DNA of 64,000 nt, taken from Arthrobacter koreensis. Lineage in GTDB: Bacteria; Actinomycetota; Actinomycetes; Actinomycetales; Micrococcaceae. The notes under the pieces are model-generated. The model saw nothing but the letters and a program-made list of their open reading frames with translations, was not told where the DNA came from and ran no database searches. Location: positions 186,001 to 250,000 of the forward strand of contig NZ_WACG01000006.1 of the NCBI RefSeq assembly GCF_009193255.1. The letters are read 5' to 3'. Of the stretch, positions 43,602 to 52,152 are shown in pieces. A program made the position numbers and the translations under genes. How positions within the stretch are numbered: the first letter of the stretch is position 1; the number at the start of each line of letters is the position of its first letter.

Positions 43602-44678
43602 ATGAAAGCCGCCCGCTACTACGACCGCGGTGATATCCGCGTGGACGAGCTGCCGGAGCCGGAGGTTCTGCCGGGAACCGTGGGGATCGACGTCGCCTGG
43701 TGCGGCATCTGCGGTACCGACCTCCACGAGTATCTCGAGGGGCCCATCTTCGCGCCGGGCCACGGACATACCCACCCCATCTCCGGCGAGGGACTGCCGG
43801 TCACGCTGGGCCATGAGTTCTCCGGCGTGGTGTACGCCGTAGGCGAGGGTGTTGAGGACCTCGAAGTCGGCCAGCACGTGGTCGTTGAGCCCTACATCAT
43901 CCGGGACGACGTCGACACCGGTCCGGATAGCCGGGACTACCACCTCTCCCCAGACATGAACTTCATCGGCCTCGCCGGCCGCGGGGGTGGGCTGGGTGAG
44001 AAGGTGGTGGTGCAGCGGCGCTGGGTGCATCCCATCGACAACTCGGTTCCCCTGGACCAGGCTGCCCTGATCGAACCCCTGTCAGTTGGGTATCACGCCG
44101 TGGAGCGGTCCGGTGCGAAAGCAGGAGACGTGGCACTGGTCGGCGGCGCGGGGCCTATTGGCCTGCTGACCGCTGCTGTCCTCAAAGCCCAGGGCGTCAC
44201 CGTTGCCATCTCCGAGCTCAGCCCGCTGCGCCGCGAGAAGGCCCTGGAAGCCGGCGTCGCCGACTACGCCCTGGACCCGTCCCAGGTGGACGTGGCGGAA
44301 GAGGTACGGAAGATAACGGATGGCAAGGGCGCGGACGTCGCATTTGAATGCAGCAGTGTCCAGGCGGTGCTGGACACGCTGATGGATGCCCTGCGACCCA
44401 CCGGAGTGCTGGTGGTCGTATCCATCTGGGGCAAACGCTCGGATTTCGACATCCACAAACTGGTGATGAAGGAAATCGACATGCGCGGCACCATCGCCTA
44501 TGTGAATTCCCACCCCGCCACCATCGAACTGGTGGAGTCCGGCAAGATCGACCTCTCACCGTTCATCACCGGGAAGATCGGCCTGGAGGGGCTGGTGGAC
44601 GAGGGTTTCGACACCCTCATCAACCGCAATGAAACAGCGGTGAAGATCCTGGTCTCCCCCTCCGGCGAAGGTCTCTGA
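43602..44678 (+). CDS. Zinc-dependent 2,3-butanediol-type dehydrogenase
   Basis: This 358-aa medium-chain dehydrogenase has the catalytic zinc site in WCGICGTDLHEYLEG and LGHEFSGVV, GHTHPISGEGLPVT as in (R,R)-butanediol dehydrogenases, and NAD site VGGAGPIGLLTAAVLKAQG. The four-cysteine structural zinc loop is absent or altered (DVDTGPDSRDYHLSPDM in its place). It would interconvert acetoin and 2,3-butanediol or a similar vicinal diol. GGAG precedes the ATG and a strong intrinsic terminator follows. Confidence 0.87.
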   Translation: MKAARYYDRGDIRVDELPEPEVLPGTVGIDVAWCGICGTDLHEYLEGPIFAPGHGHTHPISGEGLPVTLGHEFSGVVYAVGEGVEDLEVGQHVVVEPYIIRDDVDTGPDSRDYHLSPDMNFIGLAGRGGGLGEKVVVQRRWVHPIDNSVPLDQAALIEPLSVGYHAVERSGAKAGDVALVGGAGPIGLLTAAVLKAQGVTVAISELSPLRREKALEAGVADYALDPSQVDVAEEVRKITDGKGADVAFECSSVQAVLDTLMDALRPTGVLVVVSIWGKRSDFDIHKLVMKEIDMRGTIAYVNSHPATIELVESGKIDLSPFITGKIGLEGLVDEGFDTLINRNETAVKILVSPSGEGL

Positions 44679-44698
44679 GTCCTCTGACTAAAGACTGA

Positions 44699-44745
44699 GG
44701 TGCCGGTGCGCGGGACGGATCCCACGCACCGGCACCGCCTTTTTT
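44699..44745 (+). terminator. Intrinsic terminator after the butanediol-type dehydrogenase
   Basis: Perfect 12-bp arms (44699-44710, 44725-44736) are followed 3 nt later by TTTTTT (44740-44745). This is the clearest rho-independent terminator in the window. Confidence 0.92.
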
Positions 44746-44753
44746 AACCGGCT

Positions 44754-45770
44754 CTAGGAGTCGCCGGATACGCGGATCAGGACCTTGCCCGTCACACCTC
44801 TTTCGACGGCGTCGTGCGCGGCAGCGGTCTCCTCCAGCGGGAACCAGGTCAGCGGCAGGCCTGCTTCTTCGCCAACCGGGAGGACGCCGTCGCGCAGTGC
44901 TTCCGTAATGTCCTTCACGGCGGCCTGGTGCGCGGCTTCGCCCTCGGTATAGACAAGGACACCCTGCCAGCGGACGTTCTTGGCGAAGCTCGCAACAATC
45001 GGCGCGGTGAACTCTTCACCGTTGTTGTTCGCGTAATAGGCGATGCTGCCGTGGTTGGCGATGACCTCGACGTCCAGCGCCGCGTTCTGCGCCGGGGACA
45101 CCTCGACAATGTGGTCCACGCCCTCCGGAGCGATCTCGCGGATCCGGCGGGCTTCGGCGAGATCGGGGTAACGCACAATGTGATGCGCGCCGGCCGCGCG
45201 GGCGAGCTGTGCCTTGGCGTCGCTGCTCACCGTGGCGATCACGGTGGCTCCCGCCCAGGCAGCCAGCTGGATCGCTGCGTGGCCCACTGCTCCGGCTCCG
45301 CCCTGCACCAGCACGGTGCGGCCGTCCAGGGATCCGGGGGCAAGGCGGCCGGGACCGAATTCGTGGACCGTCAGGGCGCGGTGCGCGGTCATCGCCGGGA
45401 CGCCGAGGCTGGCTGCGACGTCGAATCCGATGCCTTCGGGGAGCACGACGGCGCGGTCCGCGGGCAGCACGGTGTATTCCTGTGCGGTGCCGGTCGGCCG
45501 CCCGTGCGCCGCGAGGTAGATCCACACCCGGTCCCCCACGGCCAGGCCGGAGACACCTTCACCGACTGCATCCACCACGCCGGCCCCGTCCTGGTTGGGC
45601 ACCACCTCATCGAACGGGACGCCGCCCATCCGGGCCTTCCAGTCCGTGGGGTTCACGCCGGACACGGTGACGCGGACCCGCACTTCGCCGGGACCGGGAT
45701 CGGCAACCTCACGCTCGGCGAGGGAGAGGACAGAGGACGCTCCGGACTCGGAGTAGACGATTGCTTTCAT
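44754..45770 (-). CDS. NADPH:quinone reductase / zeta-crystallin-like MDR oxidoreductase
   Basis: This 338-aa protein starts MKAIVYSESGASSVLSL. It has VSGVNPTDWKARMGG, NQDGAGVVDAVGEGV and cofactor motif VLVQGGAGAVGHAAIQLAAW. No zinc-binding cysteines are present, as in quinone oxidoreductases. It uses NADPH to reduce quinones or enones. The frame is open upstream to 46112, but the MKAIVY start at 45770 is the family N-terminus. It converges on the terminator at 44699-44745. Confidence 0.88.
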   Translation of the reverse strand: MKAIVYSESGASSVLSLAEREVADPGPGEVRVRVTVSGVNPTDWKARMGGVPFDEVVPNQDGAGVVDAVGEGVSGLAVGDRVWIYLAAHGRPTGTAQEYTVLPADRAVVLPEGIGFDVAASLGVPAMTAHRALTVHEFGPGRLAPGSLDGRTVLVQGGAGAVGHAAIQLAAWAGATVIATVSSDAKAQLARAAGAHHIVRYPDLAEARRIREIAPEGVDHIVEVSPAQNAALDVEVIANHGSIAYYANNNGEEFTAPIVASFAKNVRWQGVLVYTEGEAAHQAAVKDITEALRDGVLPVGEEAGLPLTWFPLEETAAAHDAVERGVTGKVLIRVSGDS

Positions 45771-45893
45771 AGAGGATTCCAAGGAGTAAAGGCATTCATC
45801 TATTCCCCGCCGGGCACCGCTTTTCCGGCCGAATGCGGACCTTCCGCACGGCCCGGCACGGCAAACAACGGGTGAACACGGCATGAGCACTGG

Positions 45894-45922
45894 TTGAACG
45901 AGAAGCGAAACCGCACTAAAAT
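45894..45922 (+). promoter_or_regulatory. Predicted promoter of the OpgB-like gene
   Basis: A -35 TTGAAC (45894-45899), 17-nt spacer and -10 TAAAAT (45917-45922) are close to the vegetative consensus. They imply a 5' leader of about 67 nt before the GTG at 45996. Confidence 0.7.
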
Positions 45923-45995
45923 GCCATGGACCCGAGAACGGGTAATTGTCAAGAGGTTTGTACAAAACCCAAATCCTGGATTGTGAGGTGCTTCC

Positions 45996-47567
45996 GTGGC
46001 CGGACGGTTTTCTTCCGCTGCCCGCCGCGGCGGCGCCATCGCGGGGCAGGTTCTGATCTATCTCCTGCTCTGGGCCGGGCTGGTGATGCTCGGCGCTGCC
46101 GGCGTCATCCACTTCAACTGGGGCCGCATTTCCGTGGGCCAGATGCTCCTGAACCTGATGTCCGTGGAGCCCGACGGCGGCGGCGGCTCAATTGTCTGGA
46201 CCGCCATCCTGTGGATCGGCGTCGTACCCGTGCTCCTCACCGTTGCCGCAGTGCTCTGGCACCAGCACCGGCGGCGCCGCCGCCGCGTTTCCGGCGGGCA
46301 TCTGCGCACCCCGCGCCCGCACTGGGTGATGCGCGTCCTCGCCACGTTCGTGGTCTCGGCCGTCGTCGTGGGCGGCACCACCGCGTTCGCCACCACCGTC
46401 AGCCTTCCGCAGTACATCAAGGCTGCGATGTCCCAGTACGACATCGGCGATTACTACTCCGCGCCGTCCGTCAGCGCCGGTGCTGAAAAGCGCAACCTGG
46501 TGATGATCTACCTGGAATCCGGCGAACAGACCCTCGCGGACGACGAACTGTTCGAAAAGGACGCGTTTGTCCCCCTGAAGGACGCCACCAGCGCGGACAA
46601 GGGCTGGCAAAGCATTGAAGACTTCCAGCAGTACAAGGGCGGCGGCTGGACCATGGCCGGCCTGGTTTCCACGCAGTGCGGCATTCCGCTCAAGGGCAGC
46701 GGCCTGGGCGGAGGCGGCAGCAGCAGCTCCGGCAAGGACGCCCGCAACGTGGCCGACGGCGATGTGGACACCTATCTGAGCGGCACCACCTGCCTGGGCG
46801 ACGTGCTGCAGGACAACGGCTACACCAGCGTGTTCATGGGCGGGGCCAGCTCCACGTTCGCGGCCAAGAAGACATTCCTCACCGGCCACGGCTATGACCA
46901 GGTGCTGGGCCTGGCCGACTGGCGGGAAGCCGGGGAAGCCGAGGAGGACTTCCGTCCCGACTGGGGCCTCAGCGACGAGCGACTGATGGCCAACGCCAAG
47001 GACAAGGTGGATGAGCTGCACGCCGGCGCGGAGCAGACCGGCAAGCCGTTCAACCTCTCCGTCCTCACCCTGGACACGCACGAACCCGTGCACATTTATG
47101 ACTACTGCACCGTGGACACCGAAAACGTGGTCACCTCCGCGTTCCACTGCTCCATGGTCCAGGTGGCGGATTTCGTGAACCATCTGGAAGCCCAGGGCTA
47201 CCTCGAAGACACCGCTGTGGTCATCATGGGCGACCACCTCAAGCACATGAGTGCCGGCGATGCCTTCCATGAACAGCTGGACTACCACCCGAACCGCACC
47301 ATCTTCAACCGAATCTGGGTTCCCGGCGGCGCCGGCGCAGAGCTGCGGCCCGGGGTGGACCAGCTGAGCATGTTCCCCACCATTCTCGAAGCAGCGGGCC
47401 TCACCGTGAAGGACCATGAAGCCGGCCTCGGCGTCTCGGCCTTCACCCGGCAGATCCCCCCGGGTTCGGCGCAGTTCCTGGCCCCGGAAATGTATGCCGA
47501 GCTGCTGGATTCAAACTCCAGCCGGTTCTACGCCGGTGCCTGGGCCGGCGAAGCGCTGGCCCGCTAA
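45996..47567 (+). CDS. OpgB/LtaS-like phosphoglycerol transferase (alkaline-phosphatase superfamily)
   Basis: This 523-aa protein has three N-terminal helices (about residues 15-38, 64-86 and 108-130) and then a large extracellular sulfatase-fold domain. NLVMIYLESGEQTLAD is the metal-binding start. GGWTMAGLVSTQCGIPL carries the Thr nucleophile region and closely resembles E. coli OpgB. LSVLTLDTHEPVH and VVIMGDHLKHM complete the metal site. It would transfer phosphoglycerol from phosphatidylglycerol to a glycan or lipoteichoic-acid-like polymer outside the membrane. A Gly/Ser-rich insertion follows the nucleophile. Confidence 0.88.
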   Translation: MAGRFSSAARRGGAIAGQVLIYLLLWAGLVMLGAAGVIHFNWGRISVGQMLLNLMSVEPDGGGGSIVWTAILWIGVVPVLLTVAAVLWHQHRRRRRRVSGGHLRTPRPHWVMRVLATFVVSAVVVGGTTAFATTVSLPQYIKAAMSQYDIGDYYSAPSVSAGAEKRNLVMIYLESGEQTLADDELFEKDAFVPLKDATSADKGWQSIEDFQQYKGGGWTMAGLVSTQCGIPLKGSGLGGGGSSSSGKDARNVADGDVDTYLSGTTCLGDVLQDNGYTSVFMGGASSTFAAKKTFLTGHGYDQVLGLADWREAGEAEEDFRPDWGLSDERLMANAKDKVDELHAGAEQTGKPFNLSVLTLDTHEPVHIYDYCTVDTENVVTSAFHCSMVQVADFVNHLEAQGYLEDTAVVIMGDHLKHMSAGDAFHEQLDYHPNRTIFNRIWVPGGAGAELRPGVDQLSMFPTILEAAGLTVKDHEAGLGVSAFTRQIPPGSAQFLAPEMYAELLDSNSSRFYAGAWAGEALAR

Positions 47568-47659
47568 CCGACGCGCGCACCTATCCGCGCCCGGACCTCC
47601 TGCGCGTTCGACCCTCCCCGCCGGTGCCATTTAAAGGAATCTCCGGCACACTGGGTCCC

Positions 47660-48733
47660 GTGAGCTCAATCCCCTGGGTGCTGCACGTGGATCTCGACCA
47701 GTTCATCGCAGCGGTCGAGGTGCTTCGCCGCCCTGAACTGGCGGGAAAACCGGTGATCGTGGGCGGACGCGGGGACCCGACCGAGCGTGCCGTTGTGTCC
47801 ACGGCGTCCTACGAAGCCCGCGCCTTCGGTGTCGGGTCCGGGATGCCGCTGCGGGTCGCCGCGCGGAAAGTGCCCGACGCCGTGTTCCTCCCCGTGGATG
47901 CGGAGGCCTACCTCGCCGCCTCGGAATCCGTGATGTCCACACTGCGGGCCCAGCCAGGCGCCGTCGTGCAGGTCCTTGGCTGGGACGAAGCGTTCGTGGG
48001 GATCGACGCCGGGGATCCGGAAGCCTACGCGCGGACCCTGCAGGCCGCCGTCCTGGCCGAGACCCGGCTGCACTGCAGCGTCGGCATCGGAGATACCCTG
48101 ATCCGGGCCAAGAACGCCACCGATTTTGGCAAGCCTGCCGGAACGTTCCGGCTGACGGAGGAGAACTGGCTGGACGTCATGGGCGCCAAGCCCACCAAGG
48201 ACCTCTGGGGCGTGGGCAACAAGATCTCTGCGCGGCTGGCGAAGCTGGACATCCATACCGTGGCCGAGCTTGCCGCAGCCGATCCGCAGGACCTGGTTCC
48301 GGAGTTCGGACCCAAGATGGGTCCCTGGTACGCCACGCTCGGACGCGGCGACGGAAGCCGGGAAGTGGATGACACTCCGTGGGTGGCGCGCGGGCACAGC
48401 CGGGAGACCACCTTCCAGACCAACCTCACCGATCCGGAGCAGGTGCGGGGCGCCGTCGAACAGCTGACCGCGGAGGTTCTTCGGGATGTGGCGGCGGAGG
48501 GACGGCCGGTTATCGGGCTGACGCTGAAAGTCCGGTACGCCCCGTTCACCACCAAGACCCACGCCCGGAAAATTCCGGAGACCTTCGACCGGGATGAGGT
48601 CCTGGCCAGGGCGCTGGACCTTGCGGGGGCGATCGAAGACGGCCGTCCCATCCGGCTGCTCGGGCTGCGGGCGGAAATGACCATGCCCAACGACGCGCGG
48701 AAGGGACACACGCCCACGCGCGGCGGCTGGTAA
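47660..48733 (+). CDS. dinB: Y-family DNA polymerase IV
   Basis: This 357-aa protein has the first catalytic Asp in VLHVDLDQFIAAVEVLRRPE and the second acidic pair in VLGWDEAFVGIDAGD. VVSTASYEARAFGVGSGMPL (fingers), an HhH region DLWGVGNKISARLAKLDIHT and a little-finger domain to the end follow. It does translesion synthesis. There is no C-terminal beta-clamp motif that I can recognise. The start is GTG at 47660 (conserved N-terminus) or GTG at 47624; the upstream AAGGA fits neither well. Confidence 0.9.
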   Translation: MSSIPWVLHVDLDQFIAAVEVLRRPELAGKPVIVGGRGDPTERAVVSTASYEARAFGVGSGMPLRVAARKVPDAVFLPVDAEAYLAASESVMSTLRAQPGAVVQVLGWDEAFVGIDAGDPEAYARTLQAAVLAETRLHCSVGIGDTLIRAKNATDFGKPAGTFRLTEENWLDVMGAKPTKDLWGVGNKISARLAKLDIHTVAELAAADPQDLVPEFGPKMGPWYATLGRGDGSREVDDTPWVARGHSRETTFQTNLTDPEQVRGAVEQLTAEVLRDVAAEGRPVIGLTLKVRYAPFTTKTHARKIPETFDRDEVLARALDLAGAIEDGRPIRLLGLRAEMTMPNDARKGHTPTRGGW

Positions 48734-48837
48734 ATCCGTGACCGCAAAGGGGTGGTACGGTCTGCCCCGGCGGGTGCACGATGGGTCTTACCGGCCGGGC
48801 GGACGGATCCCGGGTCCTCGAAGGAAGGTGCAGTCCC

Positions 48838-48966
48838 ATGGCAGATCTCGGAGGAATGGCGGACAAGGCCAAAGAAGCAGCCCAGGACAACCCGGAGAAG
48901 GTTGACCAGGCCAAGGACAAGATCAAGGACGCCGTCGACGGAAACAAGGACGACGAACAGAACTGA
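48838..48966 (+). CDS. MT0933-type antitoxin-like small protein
   Basis: This 42-aa, highly charged, probably helical protein (MADLGGMADKAKEAAQDNPE... to the acidic end) matches the MT0933/Rv0909 family. In Mycobacterium that family is annotated as the antitoxin to an SRPBCC-type protein. No toxin gene is adjacent here. GAAGGAAGG lies about 7 nt before the ATG, and a perfect hairpin follows, so this is a real independent small gene, possibly abundant. Confidence 0.78.
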   Translation: MADLGGMADKAKEAAQDNPEKVDQAKDKIKDAVDGNKDDEQN

Positions 48967-48980
48967 CCCCGCAAACATCA

Positions 48981-49016
48981 ACGGCCGGGCCGCCCGTCAC
49001 CGGGCGGCCCGGCCGT
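48981..49016 (+). terminator. Perfect 16-bp-stem terminator
   Basis: Arms 48981-48996 and 49001-49016 are perfect reverse complements with a TCAC loop, 14 nt after the small-gene stop, followed by TTTCGGT. It could also serve the converging EAL gene. Confidence 0.85.
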
Positions 49017-49062
49017 TTCGGTGTGTCAGGAAGCGGCTGTTCGCCGGGCTCCCGGGCTGGCG

Positions 49063-49803
49063 TTACGCGGCCCGGACCTGTGGAAGTTCCTCGAACGCAG
49101 GCTTGGCGAACCAGTAGCCCTGGAAGAGCCGGATACCGGATTCCTTCAGAACCTCGAACTCCTGCTCGGTCTCGATCCCTTCGGCCAGCACGGTGATGTC
49201 CAGGTCCCCTGCGATCGCGAGGATTCCGTCCACGACTGCCCTGCGGGCCGGACTGGTGTCGATTCCGCGGATCAGCTTCATGTCGATCTTGATCAGGTCC
49301 GGCTGGAAATCAGCCAGCAGCCCCAGCCCCGCGTAGCCGGCACCGAAGTCATCCAGGGCAGTGGTGAACCCGTGCCTGCGGTATTCAGTGATGATGTTCG
49401 TGAGGTGGCCGGTGTCCCGGACTTCTTCGTTTTCGGTGAACTCGAACATGATCGAGGACATCGGAAAGCTGAACCGGCGGGCAGCATTCAGCGTGGCGCG
49501 CAGGCAGGCCGCCGGTTCGTAGACCGCTTTCGGCAGGAAGTTGATGGACAACTTCAACTCTTCCTCCGCGGGAAACAACCGGGCTGCCAGTTCGATCGCC
49601 TTGGTCCGGCAGTCCTGGTCGAACCGGTACATCTGGTCCGGGGACACCTTGGACAGGACCTCGAAAGCGCCCTCGCCGCCCATTCCGCGGACCAGTGCCT
49701 CATAGCCCCACACACGCTGTTCGACGGCGTCGTAAATCGGCTGGAAAGCCATGCTGAAATCGAAATCGAGCTTTGAAGCCGTACTGCAGCCGTCACATGG
49801 CAT
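49063..49803 (-). CDS. EAL-domain protein, probable c-di-GMP phosphodiesterase
   Basis: This 246-aa stand-alone EAL domain lacks a sensor or membrane segment. Key motifs are intact: YEALVRG (EAL), ELKLSINFLPKA (metal Asn), MFEFTENEE, TALDDFGAGYAG (DDFGAG metal site), LIKIDMKLIRG (Lys), AEGIETEQE and FQGYWFAKP (QG). Activity is therefore likely. The N-terminus CDGCSTASK has two cysteines. It would hydrolyse c-di-GMP in the cytoplasm. The ATG at 49803 follows GGGGGAC. Confidence 0.88.
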   Translation of the reverse strand: MPCDGCSTASKLDFDFSMAFQPIYDAVEQRVWGYEALVRGMGGEGAFEVLSKVSPDQMYRFDQDCRTKAIELAARLFPAEEELKLSINFLPKAVYEPAACLRATLNAARRFSFPMSSIMFEFTENEEVRDTGHLTNIITEYRRHGFTTALDDFGAGYAGLGLLADFQPDLIKIDMKLIRGIDTSPARRAVVDGILAIAGDLDITVLAEGIETEQEFEVLKESGIRLFQGYWFAKPAFEELPQVRAA

Positions 49804-49957
49804 GGAAGTCCCCCGGAGATTGATGTACCTGAAGATTACAGCGGGCTGTCCCTCTCCCGGAGCGCCCGGTAACGGCACGACTTCGTTGCCTAGGTGAGTG
49901 CCGTTTCGCCCGTCGCCCGCTAGGGTGGGACGACTGTCCGCTCTGTCCGGGGGAACC

Positions 49958-50749
49958 ATGAAGAAAGCCATCTCGATCCCTGCCCTTTCGCTGCTGCTCC
50001 TGACCGGGTGCGCGGCAGCTGACGCAGCGCCGGAAGCCGTGGTTCCGCCGCCGTCCGCGACGCCGTCTGCACCGGTATCCCCCGCGGCGCAGGACACGGA
50101 GGAACAGGCCTGCACAAAGCTCATGGGCACCGACGGCAGCGGCCCGCTCTACGAAAGCATTCGCCTGGTGCGGATCAGTGACGGAACGTTCGGCTTCCAG
50201 CCTTCGACGCCGGAAAAGACGGAAAGACTGCACCAGACGGTCCTCGCCGCTGCCGATGCAGCTCCTGAGGATCTGGGCGCGCTGCTGACTGACCTGTCCT
50301 CTGGCACGGCGGGCGCCCTGCAGGTGGCGGAGAGCAGCGAGGGGTGGTCGGTTTACTTCAGTCCCGAAGGCTGGAGCGCCGCCGCCGGTCAGCTGCTGAG
50401 CCGCTGCGCACCATACGAGCCTGCTGCTGCCAGTGTCCCGGCCGGGGCGGATCTCGGATCCCCGGACGCTGTGGGCGCCCGGTTCCCGGGCTACCCGCTG
50501 GTGGTGGATGCTTCGTCCATCGATTACCGTGCGGGTGCCTGGCTCGCCGGCAAGCTGGCGGACGGACGGGTAGTGGCGCTCGCCCCCAGTCTCTATGCCC
50601 CGTATGACCCGGCTGTCCCAGACCTGGGCTCCTACTATGCCGGATCCGGGGAAGTCTCCGGGGACAGCGCCGTCAAGCAGACGGTCTTTCCAGGCTCCAG
50701 CGCGGCCGGGGCATTCACCGGGGTAACGGCCGGAACCCAGGAGCCCTGA
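49958..50749 (+). CDS. Hypothetical lipoprotein
   Basis: This 263-aa protein has signal peptide MKKAISIPALSLLLLTGCAA with lipobox LLTGC, so it is a membrane-anchored extracytoplasmic lipoprotein. A Pro/Ala/Ser-rich spacer (about residues 22-48) precedes a globular part with Cys at CTKLMG and LLSRCAPYE. I recognise no family. GGGGGAA lies before the ATG. It is divergent from the EAL gene. Confidence 0.75.
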   Translation: MKKAISIPALSLLLLTGCAAADAAPEAVVPPPSATPSAPVSPAAQDTEEQACTKLMGTDGSGPLYESIRLVRISDGTFGFQPSTPEKTERLHQTVLAAADAAPEDLGALLTDLSSGTAGALQVAESSEGWSVYFSPEGWSAAAGQLLSRCAPYEPAAASVPAGADLGSPDAVGARFPGYPLVVDASSIDYRAGAWLAGKLADGRVVALAPSLYAPYDPAVPDLGSYYAGSGEVSGDSAVKQTVFPGSSAAGAFTGVTAGTQEP

Positions 50750-50796
50750 CCACTTCCATATTGTCCTGCCTCTGCACCAGTGCAATATTGGGACGC

Positions 50797-51444
50797 ATGC
50801 GGTGGACACGGCGTCTGACAGGTCTGGCGGCGGCCGCCGCGTGTGCTGCCGCCGCGGTACTGGCGCTGCGCCGCACATCCCTTCGGTGGGGCGCCACCGA
50901 GGCAGAGCGTGCCATGGACCTGCCGGGGGACGAACTGCTTCCCGTGCCTGATCTCACGGCGACCCGCGCCATCTCCATCGTCGCGCCGGCGTCGGCGGTG
51001 TGGCCCTGGCTGACGCAGCTCGGGCAAAACCGCGGCGGCTTTTACAGCCATGACTGGCTGGAGAACCTGATTGGCCTGGGTATTCACAGCGCGGAAACCA
51101 TTCGGCCGGAGCTGCAGGTTCAGGAACTCGGAGAGACTGTTGATCTTGCGCCGGGTGCCGGGCTCGCGGTGGTCAGGCTCGACGGCGAACGAGCCCTCGT
51201 GCTGGGCGGCGGAGTCGGGCCGGGTGTTTCCCCAAGCCCCCAGAGCGGCGGCGTTCCCTACGATTTCACCTGGGCCTTCGTTCTCCTGCCCCGGCCCGGC
51301 GGATCTACCCGGCTCGTGGTCCGTGAACGCTACGCCTACCGGACCGGATGGGCCGCAGCACTGGTAGAACCCGTGGAAATGCTCAGCTTCCTCATGTCCG
51401 AACGGATGCTGCGCGGCATCCGGGACCGCGCAGAGCGGACTTAG
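50797..51444 (+). CDS. SRPBCC-like membrane-anchored protein
   Basis: This 215-aa protein has one N-terminal helix (RLTGLAAAAACAAAAVLALR). The globular part begins ATRAISIVAPASAVWPWLTQ and continues LGQNRGGFYSHDWLENLIG and VDLAPGAGLAVVRLDGERAL, a layout seen in SRPBCC/polyketide-cyclase-like proteins often found beside membrane genes. It would bind a hydrophobic ligand; the function is unknown. The start is ATG at 50797; an upstream TTG at 50761 is possible. Confidence 0.72.
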   Translation: MRWTRRLTGLAAAAACAAAAVLALRRTSLRWGATEAERAMDLPGDELLPVPDLTATRAISIVAPASAVWPWLTQLGQNRGGFYSHDWLENLIGLGIHSAETIRPELQVQELGETVDLAPGAGLAVVRLDGERALVLGGGVGPGVSPSPQSGGVPYDFTWAFVLLPRPGGSTRLVVRERYAYRTGWAAALVEPVEMLSFLMSERMLRGIRDRAERT

Positions 51445-51489
51445 AGCGCCGTCGTCAGCACGCCGCGGAGAAACCCTGGAACTTCTGAG

Positions 51490-51521
51490 TTACCAATGGT
51501 AAGTTACGGATAGTAACTTAC
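51490..51521 (+). promoter_or_regulatory. TetR operator
   Basis: A perfect inverted repeat GTAAGTTAC-n5-GTAACTTAC (51499-51521) overlaps a second one, TTACC-AAT-GGTAA (51490-51502). They end 16 bp before the tetR start, so the regulator very probably represses its own operon. Confidence 0.8.
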
Positions 51522-51537
51522 TTGCAACGGGAGTCCA

Positions 51538-52152
51538 ATGACCACCACTAATCCATCGACCCGAGCACCCCGGCGCCGCCTGTCCAAACCGGAGCGCCGG
51601 GTCCAGCTGCTGGAAATGGCCCGGGAGCTCATCCGGGACGCGGGGACTGACGGGTTCACGCTCGGACGGCTCGCAGACCGGGCCGGGGTGACCAAACCGC
51701 TGGTGTATGACCATTTCGGCGACCGCGCGGGGGTCTTCGCGGAGCTGTACCGCGAGTTCGAGGCACGGCAGCGGAGCACCCTTTCCGCCGCCCTCGCAGA
51801 GGCCGAACCCCGGCTGCCCGTCATAGCGGAACTGGTCTCCGGCGCCTATATCGACTGCTGCCTCGCCGAAGGACGGGAACTGGCCGACGTCGTTGCCGCC
51901 CTCTCCGGTTTCGCAGCGCTGGAGGGAGTCCGGCAGGAGGCTGAGGACGCCTACCTCGCCATGTGCCGGACTGCCCTGGAGCCGTTCGCCGGCTCCCTCG
52001 GACTTGCCCAGCTGCAGGCGATCGTCGGCGCCGGGGATGCTCTGGCCCGCTCGGCGCTCTCCTCCCGCATCTCTGCCGACCAAGCCCGCAGCACCCTGAC
52101 TTCCGTGGTGCTTGCCGTCGCCGGCACCACCGGCTCCACCCAGGAGGACTGA
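51538..52152 (+). CDS. TetR-family transcriptional regulator
   Basis: This 204-aa protein has an HTH at residues 18-65 (RRVQLLEMARELIRDAGTDG, FTLGRLADRAGVTKPLVYDHFGDRAG). The C-terminal helical ligand domain is of the TetR_C type. It has a strong palindromic operator upstream and is followed without a gap by a flavodoxin-fold quinone reductase (TGAATG junction). It probably senses an electrophile or quinone and derepresses that enzyme. Confidence 0.9.
   Translation: MTTTNPSTRAPRRRLSKPERRVQLLEMARELIRDAGTDGFTLGRLADRAGVTKPLVYDHFGDRAGVFAELYREFEARQRSTLSAALAEAEPRLPVIAELVSGAYIDCCLAEGRELADVVAALSGFAALEGVRQEAEDAYLAMCRTALEPFAGSLGLAQLQAIVGAGDALARSALSSRISADQARSTLTSVVLAVAGTTGSTQED

Noticed and set aside
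48838-51444. MT0933-like protein and SRPBCC-like protein as a toxin-antitoxin pair (as Rv0909/Rv0910)
   Set aside because: They are 1.8 kb apart with an EAL gene and a lipoprotein gene between, and the SRPBCC-like protein is membrane-anchored.
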